Source: Hyphomicrobiales bacterium (GTDB lineage: Bacteria; Pseudomonadota; Alphaproteobacteria; Rhizobiales; Phreatobacteraceae). From it: a stretch of 64,000 nt of DNA. Every line of letters starts with the position of its first letter. Within the stretch, counting starts at the first letter, position 1. Positions 32,203 to 40,622 of this stretch are shown in pieces. The notes beneath the pieces were generated by a model. That model saw nothing but the letters and a program-made list of their open reading frames with translations. It did not search any database and was not told the origin of the DNA. Both the position numbers and the translations under genes were made by a program. The stretch spans positions 165,428 through 229,427 of the forward strand of contig JAFKKV010000015.1 of NCBI GenBank assembly GCA_017304475.1, given 5' to 3'.

Positions 32203-33084
32203 TCAGCCCAGGTGACCGGCTTTGCCGATTGCGTTCAACCGGGCAAGCGCCGCGCCTGGCAACGCAAGTTGGCCCGCCCCGAGGTTCTCGCGCAAATGAT
32301 CCGGTGACGAGGTGCCCGGGATCAGCAGGATGTTGGGCGCGCGATGGAGCAGCCAGGCCAGCGCCACCTGCATCGGCGTCGCGCCCAGGGATGTCGCGAC
32401 ATCCGACAAGGCGGTCGATTGCAGCGGCGTGAAACCGCCGAGCGGGAAGAACGGCACATAGGCGATGCCCAGACCGGTCAATTCGTCGATCAGCGCGTCG
32501 TCGTCGCGGTGCACGAGGTTGTAATTGTTCTGCACGCAGACGATCTCGGCGATGCCGCGCCCCTGTTTCAGCTGGGCCGATGTGGCGTTGCTCAGGCCCA
32601 GATGGCGGATCAGGCCCTGGCGCTGAAGCTCGGCGAGCACCGTGAGCGGCGCCTCGATCGATCCTTCGCTCGGGCCGTGCACCTGTCCCATGATGCGCAG
32701 GTTGACGACATCGAGCACGTCGAGGCCGAGATTGCGCAGATTGTCGTGAACCGCCCGCGTCAGCTCGGCGGGGGCCATGGCCGGGTTCCATGACGCGTCC
32801 GCGCCACGCACCGCGCCGACCTTGGTGACGATGACGAGATCGTCCGGATAGGGATGAAGCGCCTCGCGAATGATCTGGTTGGTGACGTGCGGGCCGTAGA
32901 AATCGCTGGTGTCGATATGATTGACGCCGCTTGCGACCGCCTGGCGCAACACGGCGAGCGCGGCGTCGCGATCCCTCGGCGGCCCGAAGACACCGGGTCC
33001 GGCGAGCTGCATGGCGCCATATCCCAGGCGGTTCACGGAGCGGTGCCCGAGCGGGAAGGTCCCCGCGGTGGTGAGGCTGGTCAT
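32203..33084 (-). CDS. pdxI: Pyridoxal reductase (PdxI/YdbC-type aldo-keto reductase)
   Basis: A 293-residue NADPH-dependent aldo-keto reductase. Long stretches match, from memory, E. coli YdbC/PdxI: VNRLGYGAMQLAGPGVFGPP, GVNHIDTSDFYGPHVTNQII, EGSIEAPLTVLAELQRQGLI, GIAYVPFFPLGGFTPLQS and ILLIPGTSSPDHLREN. The catalytic Asp and Tyr are in HIDTSDFYG and the Lys in VTKVG; the usual His site reads VNLRIMG, as in that subfamily. The predicted reaction is pyridoxal to pyridoxine. I chose ATG 33084 because GGGAG is seven bases upstream. It is divergent from a LysR gene, its likely regulator. Confidence 0.9.
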   Translation of the reverse strand: MTSLTTAGTFPLGHRSVNRLGYGAMQLAGPGVFGPPRDRDAALAVLRQAVASGVNHIDTSDFYGPHVTNQIIREALHPYPDDLVIVTKVGAVRGADASWNPAMAPAELTRAVHDNLRNLGLDVLDVVNLRIMGQVHGPSEGSIEAPLTVLAELQRQGLIRHLGLSNATSAQLKQGRGIAEIVCVQNNYNLVHRDDDALIDELTGLGIAYVPFFPLGGFTPLQSTALSDVATSLGATPMQVALAWLLHRAPNILLIPGTSSPDHLRENLGAGQLALPGAALARLNAIGKAGHLG

Positions 33085-33180
33085 CTGAGGTCTCCCGGAA
33101 ACTGATGCCGGGACTATGAACCGCTTGGTCATGCGCGATAATCCCATATAATTGTAACGGGCCGTACGGAATGGCGAACA

Positions 33181-34074
33181 ATGGCGATGGAACTGGACGA
33201 TCTCTCCGCCTTCGTTTCGGTCGCCAAAGCCAGGGGATTTCGCCAGGCGGGCCGGGCGGGCGGCACCTCGGCCTCCAGCCTAAGCGAGGCCGTCGGGCGG
33301 CTCGAGGCGAGGCTGGGCGTCCGCTTGCTCAACCGCACCACGCGCAGCGTCGCACCCACCGAGGCGGGCGCCCGCCTGCTCGAGCGGCTGGTTCCGGCCT
33401 TCGGCGAGATCGAGGCGGCGATCGGCGTGGTCAACGCCTTTCGCGACCGGCCGGCGGGAACGCTCAGGCTCAACGTGCCGGCCAACGTCGCCCGCCTGAT
33501 CCTCCCCGAAATCATCGCGCCGTTCCTGAAGGCCTATCCGGAGATCCGGCTGGAAGTGATCGTCGAGGACGGTTTCGTCGACGTGCTCGCCGCCGGCTGC
33601 GATGCCGGCATCCGTTATGACGAAAGGCTGGAACAGGACATGATCGCGGTGCCAATCGGCCCGCGTGTCCAGCGTTTCGCCGCGGCCGCGGCGCCCACCT
33701 ATCTCGCGGAGCGCGGCCGGCCCGACCATCCGCGCGACCTGCTCGGCCATGCCTGCCTGCGCGGCCAGTTCGCCGGTGGCGCCATGCCGGTCTGGGAGTT
33801 CGAACGCGCGGGCGAGGTGGTCCGCGTCGATCCGGGCGGCCCCCTGGTGGTCAGGCTCGGCGCGGCGATCGACCTGGCGATCAGCACCGCCGCCGCGGGC
33901 CTGGGCATCATCTATCTCTTCGAGGACTGGCTGAAGCCGCATCTCGACGACGGCACGCTGGTGCCCGTGCTCGCGCCCTGGTGGCCGAGCTTCTCGGGGC
34001 CGTTCCTCTATTATCCGGGCCGGCGGCTCGTGCCGCCGGCGCTGCGCGCCTTCGTCGATTTCATCAAGGCATAG
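33181..34074 (+). CDS. LysR family transcriptional regulator
   Basis: Regulator of 297 aa. The HTH covers LDDLSAFVSVAKARGFRQAG and SSLSEAVGRLEARLGVRLLN, then an effector domain with LRLNVPANVARLILPEIIAP and a GPFLYYPGRRLVPPALRAFV end, the DsdC/CrgA-like group common in proteobacteria. It is divergent from pdxI across a 96-base gap and transcribed toward the amidohydrolase, so it may control either or both. Start ATG 33181; ATG 33187 is an alternative. Confidence 0.9.
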   Translation: MAMELDDLSAFVSVAKARGFRQAGRAGGTSASSLSEAVGRLEARLGVRLLNRTTRSVAPTEAGARLLERLVPAFGEIEAAIGVVNAFRDRPAGTLRLNVPANVARLILPEIIAPFLKAYPEIRLEVIVEDGFVDVLAAGCDAGIRYDERLEQDMIAVPIGPRVQRFAAAAAPTYLAERGRPDHPRDLLGHACLRGQFAGGAMPVWEFERAGEVVRVDPGGPLVVRLGAAIDLAISTAAAGLGIIYLFEDWLKPHLDDGTLVPVLAPWWPSFSGPFLYYPGRRLVPPALRAFVDFIKA

Positions 34075-34173
34075 CAGCAGGCAGGTCCGGCGCGCTTCAC
34101 TCCTGGCGGGCGCGTGCTAGTGGATGCGGCGACGCCCGCCGAAGGCGCGGGATCTGGCATGCGGAGCGGCATG

Positions 34174-35667
34174 ATGAGCGGTCTGGTGATCAAGGGCGGC
34201 CGGGTGGTCGATCCGGAAAGCGGCATGGATGCCGTGGCCGATGTGGTCATTCTCGACGGCAGGATCGCCGCCGTCGGGACCGGCCTCGGTTCGGCCGAAC
34301 GGGCCATCGACGCGACCGGCCTGGTGGTCGCGCCCGGTTTCATCGACCTGCATGCCCATGGCCAGTCCATCCCGGCCGACCGCATGCAGGCTTTCGACGG
34401 GGTCACCACGACGCTGGATCTGGAAGCCGGCGTGATGCCGGTCGCCTCCTGGTACCGGCGCCAGGCCGAGCAGGGGCGGATCCTGAACTATGGCGCGTCC
34501 GCCAACTGGGCCTTCGCCCGCATCGGCGCCATGGTCGGCACCAACGAGGAATCCTCGCTCGAGGCGTTCGGCCGCGCCATGCGCGACCCGCGCTGGATCA
34601 ACAATATCGCCAGCGCCGCCGAGCAGGCCGGCATCGTCGCGCGCATCGCCCAGGGCCTGCATGAAGGCGGCATCGGCATCGGCATCCTGAATGCCTATGC
34701 GCCCGGCGCCGGCGTTCAGGAGCTGACCGCCGTCTGCCAGCTCGCGGCGGCCGAGAATGTCCCGACCTTCACCCATATTGCCTACATGTCGCGCATCGAC
34801 CCGAAAAGCGCGGTGGAGGCCTATATCCGCCTGATCGGTTATGCCGGCGCGACCGGCGCCCATATGCACATCTGCCACTTCAACAGCTCCAGCAAGACCG
34901 ACGTCGAACGCTGCGCCGAGCTGGTGATGCAGGCGCAGGCGCAGGGTCTGCCGATCACGGTGGAAGCCTACCCCTATGGCACCGGCTCGACCGTGCTGGC
35001 CGCCGCCTTCTTCAGCGATCCCGAATTCGAGACACGCAACGGCACCAGCTACGATGCCGTGCAGCGGGTGGCCGACGGGCGCCGTTTCCGCGACCGGCAG
35101 GAATTGCTGGCGGCGCAGGCGGAGGAACCGTCGACCCTGGTGCTCTGGCACGTGCTCGACACCGAGAACAACGAACATCACCGCCGCATGCTCGATCTCT
35201 CGGTGCTCTATCCGGGCGGCGCCATCGCTTCCGACGCCATGCCCTGGAGCCTGGCTGATGCCACGACCTATAACGGCGATGCCTGGCCGCTGCCCGACGA
35301 GGCCACCTCGCATCCGCGTTCAGCCGGCACCTTCACCCGGTTCATCCGCCATTGGGTGCGCGAGCGCCAGGCGGTCTCGCTCATCGACGGTATCGCCAAA
35401 TGCACGCTGATCCCGGCGGAGATCCTGGCGGCCAGCACGCCCGCCATGCGCGCCAAAGGACGGCTGCGGCCGGGCGCCGATGCCGATATCGTCGCCTTCG
35501 ATTTCGAGACGCTGACCGACCGGGCCGACTTCAAGGCCATGAACCGTCCGGCGGAGGGCGTGAAACATCTTCTGGTCGGCGGCCAGGCGGTGATCAGCGA
35601 CGGCATCATGGACGTGGCGGCACGCCCCGGCCAGCCGGTGCGCCGGCCCGTCACCGCGGAGGCCTGA
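34174..35667 (+). CDS. Amidohydrolase, N-acyl-D-amino-acid / D-glutamate deacylase type
   Basis: A 497-residue metal-dependent hydrolase. It starts SGLVIKGGRVVDPESGMDAV, the beta-sandwich usual in dihydroorotase-like enzymes. The metal site GFIDLHAHGQS follows, then FTHIAYMSR and GAHMHICHFNSSS with further histidines, and SDAMPW bearing the catalytic Asp. The C-terminal RPGADADIVAFDFETLTDRA rebuilds the sandwich. The pattern fits N-acyl-D-glutamate/D-amino-acid deacylases. I chose ATG 34174 because GGAG is seven bases upstream; ATGs at 34171, 34159 and 34114 are in frame. The substrate is inferred from family only. Confidence 0.87.
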   Translation: MSGLVIKGGRVVDPESGMDAVADVVILDGRIAAVGTGLGSAERAIDATGLVVAPGFIDLHAHGQSIPADRMQAFDGVTTTLDLEAGVMPVASWYRRQAEQGRILNYGASANWAFARIGAMVGTNEESSLEAFGRAMRDPRWINNIASAAEQAGIVARIAQGLHEGGIGIGILNAYAPGAGVQELTAVCQLAAAENVPTFTHIAYMSRIDPKSAVEAYIRLIGYAGATGAHMHICHFNSSSKTDVERCAELVMQAQAQGLPITVEAYPYGTGSTVLAAAFFSDPEFETRNGTSYDAVQRVADGRRFRDRQELLAAQAEEPSTLVLWHVLDTENNEHHRRMLDLSVLYPGGAIASDAMPWSLADATTYNGDAWPLPDEATSHPRSAGTFTRFIRHWVRERQAVSLIDGIAKCTLIPAEILAASTPAMRAKGRLRPGADADIVAFDFETLTDRADFKAMNRPAEGVKHLLVGGQAVISDGIMDVAARPGQPVRRPVTAEA

Positions 35668-35697
35668 GCGGGCAGGGCGGACGCCTCGCCGCCGCCC

Positions 35698-36123
35698 TCA
35701 GGCCGGCCGGATCACGTCCCGGAGATGAACCGGAAGACGCAGCCGCTGCCAGGCGCTCTCGGCGTCCCGTCCAGGCTCATTGGCGCAAGCCTTCAGGGCG
35801 TAGCGCGCCGCATGAGGCGCATGGCCCGCGACATGGACGGTTGCCGCGGCATGGGCCGCGGCCCTTGCACTGGCGACGGCTTCGGGTGAACTCGCGAGCC
35901 GTGCCGCGGCATGGGCCGCGAATGCCGCGTCCCGGGCCGCCGATACGCCCAGTTCGCCTCGCACCCAGGCGCGGGCGGCGGCAATGGCCTGCCGGGGGCG
36001 GCGATCCCTCGGATAGGGCCCCTCGAAGAGAGGCAGGACCTGTTCGGCGCAATCCGCGGCCCAGAGAGCCATCAACTGATGATCCGAGAGGGCCACCTCC
36101 GCCGGCAAGTCATGCTGTTTCAC
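35698..36123 (-). CDS. Putative immunity protein, Imm5-like, orphan
   Basis: A 141-residue protein resembling the Imm5 family of predicted toxin-immunity proteins. Recognisable parts are LSDHQLMALWAADCAEQVLP, YPRDRRPRQAIAAARAWVRG, a run of AHAAA repeats (FAAHAAARLA, AAAHAAATVHVAGHAPHAA) and a final ESAWQRLRLP. Two 19-bp direct repeats exactly 60 bases apart (35842-35860 and 35902-35920) encode the repeated AHAA segments, suggesting growth by internal duplication. No polymorphic toxin gene is nearby. It probably shares a transcript with the DUF1989 gene, which ends nine bases upstream of its start. Confidence 0.75.
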   Translation of the reverse strand: MKQHDLPAEVALSDHQLMALWAADCAEQVLPLFEGPYPRDRRPRQAIAAARAWVRGELGVSAARDAAFAAHAAARLASSPEAVASARAAAHAAATVHVAGHAPHAARYALKACANEPGRDAESAWQRLRLPVHLRDVIRPA

Positions 36124-36132
36124 GAGCCGTTC

Positions 36133-36768
36133 TCATTGCCGACTGTGGTGTGCGGAAACCGTCACCTCGATCTCGGTGCAACGATCGCCATTGGTCGGAT
36201 GGAAATCGACGGAACAGGCGGTGACGACCAGCAGAAGATCGCATTCCGCGCGCAATACGACAAATCCGCCGGGCGGGTTCACGGAGGCCGAGACCTCCAG
36301 CCTGCCATCGGCCGATGGCAGGGAGTTCTGGAAGAAGTCGACGGGGTCGGGAACGAAGGCAAGCGAGATGCCTTGTTCCTGCATCGCCCGCAATAGATTG
36401 TCCCGGCAGTTTGGATGGCCGGGCAGCCCGACGCGGTCGAACAAGCCACTGTTGCAGGCCGGGAACAGCATATCATGCGGACCCGGGGAACCGTCTTCGA
36501 CGAGCGTCAGCAGAGGGCGGCCCTTGTCGCTGTAGAAGCTCTGTCCGATCGCCGGAAACAGGCTTTCATTGATATCCCGCGTCTGCGACGTGCTGAGCCA
36601 ATCCAATGTATCTCCGATCGCGAAGGCCCAGAGATCGGAGACCTGCTGACCTTGCGGATCCATGATGGATATGAATTGGCCGGCGGAGATTTTAATCGAG
36701 CGCCCGGAATATGGAGGTATGATTATAGAGTTATTTTCAGTCGACAATTTTGCATTTCCATGTCGCAT
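36133..36768 (-). CDS. DUF1989 (urea carboxylase-associated) family protein
   Basis: A 211-residue protein of the DUF1989 family, whose members often sit beside urea carboxylase. Landmarks are IIIPPYSGRSIKISAGQFIS, DPQGQQVSDLWAF and the Cys/His cluster PACNSGLFDRVGLPGHPNC RDNLLRAMQEQGI, which probably binds metal. I prefer ATG 36768: a good promoter (36782-36809) lies inside the only longer reading, which begins at 36855 and adds 29 non-family residues. The 5' end is clearly AT-rich, unlike the flanks. No urea carboxylase genes are in the window, so the role here is open. Confidence 0.8.
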   Translation of the reverse strand: MRHGNAKLSTENNSIIIPPYSGRSIKISAGQFISIMDPQGQQVSDLWAFAIGDTLDWLSTSQTRDINESLFPAIGQSFYSDKGRPLLTLVEDGSPGPHDMLFPACNSGLFDRVGLPGHPNCRDNLLRAMQEQGISLAFVPDPVDFFQNSLPSADGRLEVSASVNPPGGFVVLRAECDLLLVVTACSVDFHPTNGDRCTEIEVTVSAHHSRQ

Positions 36769-36781
36769 TATTTGAATAAAT

Positions 36782-36809
36782 GTTATCGTCGCGATCGAAG
36801 AAACGTCAA
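36782..36809 (-). promoter_or_regulatory. Candidate promoter of the DUF1989 gene
   Basis: On the minus strand TTGACG (36804-36809) and GATAAC (36782-36787) are separated by 16 bases. The -35 matches five of six consensus bases and the -10 matches four. Transcription would start about 7 bases before ATG 36768, giving a very short leader. Confidence 0.45.
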
Positions 36810-36990
36810 GGTCATATCGCTGCGGCTGATCTTCGCGGGTCGCGGGTGCGGCCATTGAATTCGGTCGCCGCCGACGGCACCCTTCGCGCCACTTTCAGCG
36901 CGAGGCTGTGAGCGCCCGGTCGGCAGCGGGCAACGGTTCGCTTCGACCGAAGCGCGACGATCGCGTTGGCACGTTCGAGCGATTTGACGG

Positions 36991-37012
36991 CCGCCGCGCG
37001 AGCGCGCGGCGG
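36991..37012 (-). terminator. GC-rich hairpin after the phzF-like gene
   Basis: Perfect 10-bp arms CCGCCGCGCG / CGCGCGGCGG separated by two bases, 43 bases past the phzF-like stop. There is no U run on either side, so it is a weak terminator candidate. Confidence 0.35.
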
Positions 37013-37054
37013 AGGCATTCAGGGCATGACCAAGTCCGCGTCATGCCGCACGCC

Positions 37055-37942
37055 CTAAAGCAGCGTCTCGCCCCGGAACATCGGGGCGCAGCTGCCGCCG
37101 ACGCGCGAACGGAAGCCGTCCGCGGCGCGCCGCGCGGTCACCTTGAGCAGGCTCGGCCGGCCCATCTCGACGCCTTGCGTGATGGTGTAGGAAGCCGCCT
37201 CACCGCCGTCGAGCGAGACAAGCAGGGCGCCGAGCGTGGCGCTGGCGCTGCCCGTGGCCGGGTCCTCCCAGGTGCCAGCGAGGGGGGCGAACATGCGCGC
37301 CCGGATCGCGTCGCCGTCACGCGCATAAAGGAACAGCGACAAGCGCCCGGCGAGCGCGGCATGCTGGCCCGCCAGTTTGCGGAAAGCGGTGAGGTCCGGG
37401 GTGGCCGCAGCCAGCGCCCCGGCCGCGATCTCGGTCAGCACGAATGTGACGCCGACCGAGGCCTGCACCGGCCTGTGGGCCGCCGTGACGATATCCTTGG
37501 CCGATAGCCCGGCGCAGGCGGCGATCGCATCTACCGGCAACTCCACGCCGAGGGACAAGGGCTGCGGCGCCGCGATGACCGCGCCTGCCACCTCTCCGGT
37601 CACATCACGCTCGACCGCGATCTCGACCAGGCCGGCCTTCTGCTCGAAGCGCAGCACGCCGTCGCGGTCGCGGCCGTGGCGCGCCAGCACATAGGCCGTG
37701 CCGACATTGGGGTGGCCGGCAAACGGCATCTCGGCGGTGCGATGGAAGATGCGCACGCGGGCGTCATTGGCGGGATCGTCGGGCGGCAGGACGAAGGTCG
37801 TCTCGCTATAGTTCATCTCGGCCGCCAGGGCCTGCATCTGCGCGTCGGACAGCCCTTGCGCATCGGTGAAGACGGCGAGCGGATTGCCGCCGAAGGGTCG
37901 GTCGGTAAAGACGTCGACGGTCTCGTAGGGAAAGCGCGGCAT
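37055..37942 (-). CDS. PhzF family phenazine biosynthesis-like isomerase
   Basis: A 295-residue protein of the PhzF/diaminopimelate-epimerase-fold family. The opening [22 protein letters not shown] is diagnostic. [11 protein letters not shown] carries the conserved Glu that acts as acid-base in PhzF, and [15 protein letters not shown] and [16 protein letters not shown] are further signatures. No other phenazine genes are present, so it is probably an isolated isomerase or epimerase of unknown substrate, as most PhzF homologues are. I chose ATG 37942 because GGAG is six bases upstream; a reading from 38026 adds 28 unrelated residues. Confidence 0.9.
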   Translation of the reverse strand: MPRFPYETVDVFTDRPFGGNPLAVFTDAQGLSDAQMQALAAEMNYSETTFVLPPDDPANDARVRIFHRTAEMPFAGHPNVGTAYVLARHGRDRDGVLRFEQKAGLVEIAVERDVTGEVAGAVIAAPQPLSLGVELPVDAIAACAGLSAKDIVTAAHRPVQASVGVTFVLTEIAAGALAAATPDLTAFRKLAGQHAALAGRLSLFLYARDGDAIRARMFAPLAGTWEDPATGSASATLGALLVSLDGGEAASYTITQGVEMGRPSLLKVTARRAADGFRSRVGGSCAPMFRGETLL

Positions 37943-38118
37943 GGCGGGCTCCGAGGCGGATGAGGCTCGGCTCTTCGTGCCAGCGAAGCCGGCCGAAAGC
38001 CAATGCAGCGATCGAATGCGACCCATCGCCTATGGTCATCGGAGCCCGCGGCGCTGTCCTGGCGATGAAGCCGGTCATCCGCGGCCGCAGCCTCGCGCGC
38101 CGAAGCTCCGGTGCTTCT

Positions 38119-38529
38119 TCATGGGCCCTCTCGCGTCGCGATCAGATAGCGGCCGTTTTCGTCCAGCTCGACGGGATCGACCGATACGACCGACAGCGCT
38201 CCCGTCCTCGACACCAAAACGAAGGAATAGGGATCGGCGGCGGAATCGTTCGCGAGAAGCAATGACCGATCGAGCGATCGCGCCAGCCGCGCGCCGCTCT
38301 CGAGCATGTCCGGCTGCCGGAAAGTCTCCTGGAGATAGAGAGTCATGATTTGCGAAAAAGCGCGCTCCGACGCATTTTCGACCAGGCACGTGACCGGTGC
38401 ATCGCGGAGTTCGCCGATGGCGTGAACCACATCCACGCTCTGCATATCCAGCCCGAGAAGCGCGGCGACGCAGCGCCGCAACAGATCATCATCCGCGGGA
38501 TGTTCCAGGGCTGCGTCGAACCAGATCAT
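38119..38529 (-). CDS. Uncharacterised protein, second gene of a coupled pair
   Basis: A 136-residue protein I do not recognise. It starts MIWFDAALEHPADDDLLRRC and has a mixed alpha/beta composition with DPYSFVLVSRTGALSVVSVD near the C-terminus. There is no signal peptide or membrane helix. Its ATG overlaps the stop of the upstream small gene as TGATG, the usual sign of translational coupling, which is the main support for it being real. Confidence 0.55.
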   Translation of the reverse strand: MIWFDAALEHPADDDLLRRCVAALLGLDMQSVDVVHAIGELRDAPVTCLVENASERAFSQIMTLYLQETFRQPDMLESGARLARSLDRSLLLANDSAADPYSFVLVSRTGALSVVSVDPVELDENGRYLIATREGP

Positions 38530-38786
38530 CACGTGCACGCCTCGTCCGGATCCGCGTCGCCGGGCTGTGGCGCGCCGGCAAGGTCGCGTTCCCGCCGGAT
38601 CCTGCGCCGGATGTCCACCAGGATCGACCGATAGCCCGAGGACAAGATGAAGTCGACTTGCGCTTCGATCGTTGCTTCGACCTCCCGCCGCCCATGCTCC
38701 TCGTCGGGCGCAAGGCCGAGTTCGGCGATCCTGTTGCAGATCGCCGTCAGGACGGCCGCCTCGGCTTGCGATAGCCGGATCGTCAC
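38529..38786 (-). CDS. Uncharacterised small protein, first gene of a coupled pair
   Basis: An 85-residue protein from GTG 38786. The first half looks helical (IRLSQAEAAVLTAICNRIAE), the middle is acidic, and a basic helix YRSILVDIRRRIRRERDL follows. No family is recognised. It is coupled to the next gene by a TGATG overlap. The ribosome-binding site is weak. Confidence 0.5.
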   Translation of the reverse strand: MTIRLSQAEAAVLTAICNRIAELGLAPDEEHGRREVEATIEAQVDFILSSGYRSILVDIRRRIRRERDLAGAPQPGDADPDEACT

Positions 38787-39089
38787 GGTTTTTCGGGATC
38801 GTATTTTCGCTTATCCAAAGGCCTCTGCGCTTGGCCGGCGACGCATCGATGAAACCTGCCATTGTGGCGGAGAAGCTGCCTGGATCAACAAAACGAAACG
38901 AGCCGTTTTGTGCAGTCGAGGCGATCCGGCATTGCATTTGGGCTGGCCCGTGCCGTGGCGGCGGGTAACGCCTCGCAATGGCAGGGGTAGGGTAACTGCC
39001 CGCGCGGCAGCCGCCGGCCCGGCGCGGACAGGGCGAAATCGCCACCGACAACCCTGGTGGAAAGGGCACTTTTTGATAGAGTCGCACCC
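38787..39089. other. Divergent intergenic region with an inverted repeat
   Basis: About 300 bases without a gene between the small coupled pair and the serine hydrolase. It holds an 8-bp inverted repeat ACAAAACG / CGTTTTGT at 38888-38911, which stands out from the GC-rich background. Nothing else is assignable. Confidence 0.5.
38888..38911. promoter_or_regulatory. Inverted repeat, possible operator
   Basis: ACAAAACG (38888-38895) and CGTTTTGT (38904-38911) pair perfectly across 8 bases. It lies midway between two divergent transcription units, where a regulator could act on both. Confidence 0.35.
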
Positions 39090-40598
39090 ATGCCGAGACC
39101 GCCCCGCCGCCTGCCGCCGTCGATGATGCCGGATCCTGGTCGCCGGGCCATGCTGGCCGCCATGGGAAGCGCCCTGGTCACCCGGCCGTCATGGGCTGAG
39201 GGCAGTGCCGCCGCGAGCGAAGCCAATGAGGTCGGAGCGCACATGCAACGGATCGTCAATGGCTTGAGGCCCGCCGTCTTCCTCGCCGGCGACGCCCCCA
39301 TGAAGCTTACCGAGCGGATGCGGGAGCTCAATATCCCCGGCGCCAGCATCGCGGTGATGCATGGCGGCGTCATCGAGGCCTTCGGCTTCGGATCCGTCTC
39401 CATCGGTGGCCCGCCCGTGGGGCCCGAGACCTTGTTTCAGGCCGGTTCGATCAGCAAACCTGTCGCGGCGGTCGCCGCACTCGCTCTGGTCCAGGCCGGA
39501 CAGCTCGATCTCGACGGCGACGTCAACCTGCGCCTGAAGAGCTGGCAGATCCCCGCCAATGCTTTTACCGGCCGATCCAAGGTCACGCTGAGACGGTTGC
39601 TGGATCATTCGGCCGGGATGACCGTGCATGGATTTCCGGGCTACGCCGCGGGCACTGCCGTTCCATCGCTCGTCGACATTCTCAACGGCGTGCCGCCCGC
39701 CAATACCGCGCCCGTCGTCGTCGGCCATGAGCCGGGAACGCGGTTCCAGTATTCGGGTGGTGGCTATACGATCATGCAGCAATTGCTGGTCGACGTGACC
39801 GGCAGGCCCTTTCCGGATCTTGTGCGAGACCTCGTTCTCAAGCCCTTCGGGATGACCCGCAGCAGCTTCGCGCAGCCGCTGCCGAAGGAGGACGCGCCAT
39901 CGGCGGCAACTCCCTATCGGGGCAACGGCGCGCCCGTGCCCGGCGGAGCCCATGTGTATTCTGAGCTCGCCGCCGCGGGTTTGTGGACGACGCCGGCCGA
40001 CCTTGCGCGTTTTGGGCTTGGCTTGTGTGAGGCCTGGGCCGGCCGGAACACGTCCGTCTTGTCCCAGGCCATGGCCGCCCAGATGCTCACACCTGGTTTC
40101 GGCGACTATGGATTGGGTTTGATTGTCCGCGGCGCTGCGCCCCATCGGCGGTTCCTGCACGAGGGTGTCAATGAGGGCTTCGTCAGCGCGATGATCGCCT
40201 TCGAAAACGGCGATGGCGCGGCGGTCATGACCAATGGCGCGCGCGGCTGGCTGCTGACGGCCGAGATTCTGCGCGCCGTCGCTGCCGAATATGACTGGCC
40301 GGCGGGCCAGGCCCGGCCCCTCCAGAGAACGGTGGTCGACCCCGCCTTGCTCGACAGATTGACCGGAAACTACGAACTGCCGTCGAAGGTCGTCATCCGC
40401 GTCTCCAGGCAGGGCGCTCGCCTGTTCTTTCAGGCGACGGGCCGCGAGCGGTTCGAGATCATCCCCGAAAACGAGCGCGATTTCCTGTTCACCGCCATCG
40501 ATGCCGCCCTGACATTCGATCTCGGCGACGCGGCCGATGCGACCCAGCTGACGCTTCACGAGAATGGCGCTGACCGGGTGGCAAGACGTATTCGATGA
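39090..40598 (+). CDS. Serine hydrolase, beta-lactamase/class C fold, probably exported
   Basis: A 502-residue penicillin-binding-protein-fold hydrolase. The nucleophile motif SxxK is GSISKPVAAV (Ser120, Lys123). The second motif is YSGGG at Tyr221, where class C enzymes have YxN. The N-terminus has paired arginines and a hydrophobic stretch (GRRAMLAAMGSALV), hinting at Tat export. After the catalytic domain (to about residue 400) comes a lipocalin-like beta domain (LTGNYELPSKVVIRVSRQGA), as in many esterase/peptidase homologues. I prefer ATG 39090 over an in-frame GTG at 39057. It is convergent with a LysR gene. The substrate is unknown. Confidence 0.85.
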   Translation: MPRPPRRLPPSMMPDPGRRAMLAAMGSALVTRPSWAEGSAAASEANEVGAHMQRIVNGLRPAVFLAGDAPMKLTERMRELNIPGASIAVMHGGVIEAFGFGSVSIGGPPVGPETLFQAGSISKPVAAVAALALVQAGQLDLDGDVNLRLKSWQIPANAFTGRSKVTLRRLLDHSAGMTVHGFPGYAAGTAVPSLVDILNGVPPANTAPVVVGHEPGTRFQYSGGGYTIMQQLLVDVTGRPFPDLVRDLVLKPFGMTRSSFAQPLPKEDAPSAATPYRGNGAPVPGGAHVYSELAAAGLWTTPADLARFGLGLCEAWAGRNTSVLSQAMAAQMLTPGFGDYGLGLIVRGAAPHRRFLHEGVNEGFVSAMIAFENGDGAAVMTNGARGWLLTAEILRAVAAEYDWPAGQARPLQRTVVDPALLDRLTGNYELPSKVVIRVSRQGARLFFQATGRERFEIIPENERDFLFTAIDAALTFDLGDAADATQLTLHENGADRVARRIR

Positions 40599-40622
40599 AC
40601 CGCCGGATGCCGGACGGTTGCC

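Noticed and set aside
35842..35920. Two exact 19-bp repeats 60 bases apart as a CRISPR-like or mobile element
   Set aside because: They lie in frame inside the Imm5-like gene and encode its alanine/histidine repeats. There are only two copies and no array.
37055..37942. A phenazine biosynthesis locus
   Set aside because: Only a PhzF-like gene is present, with none of the other phz genes nearby. PhzF homologues are common outside phenazine producers.
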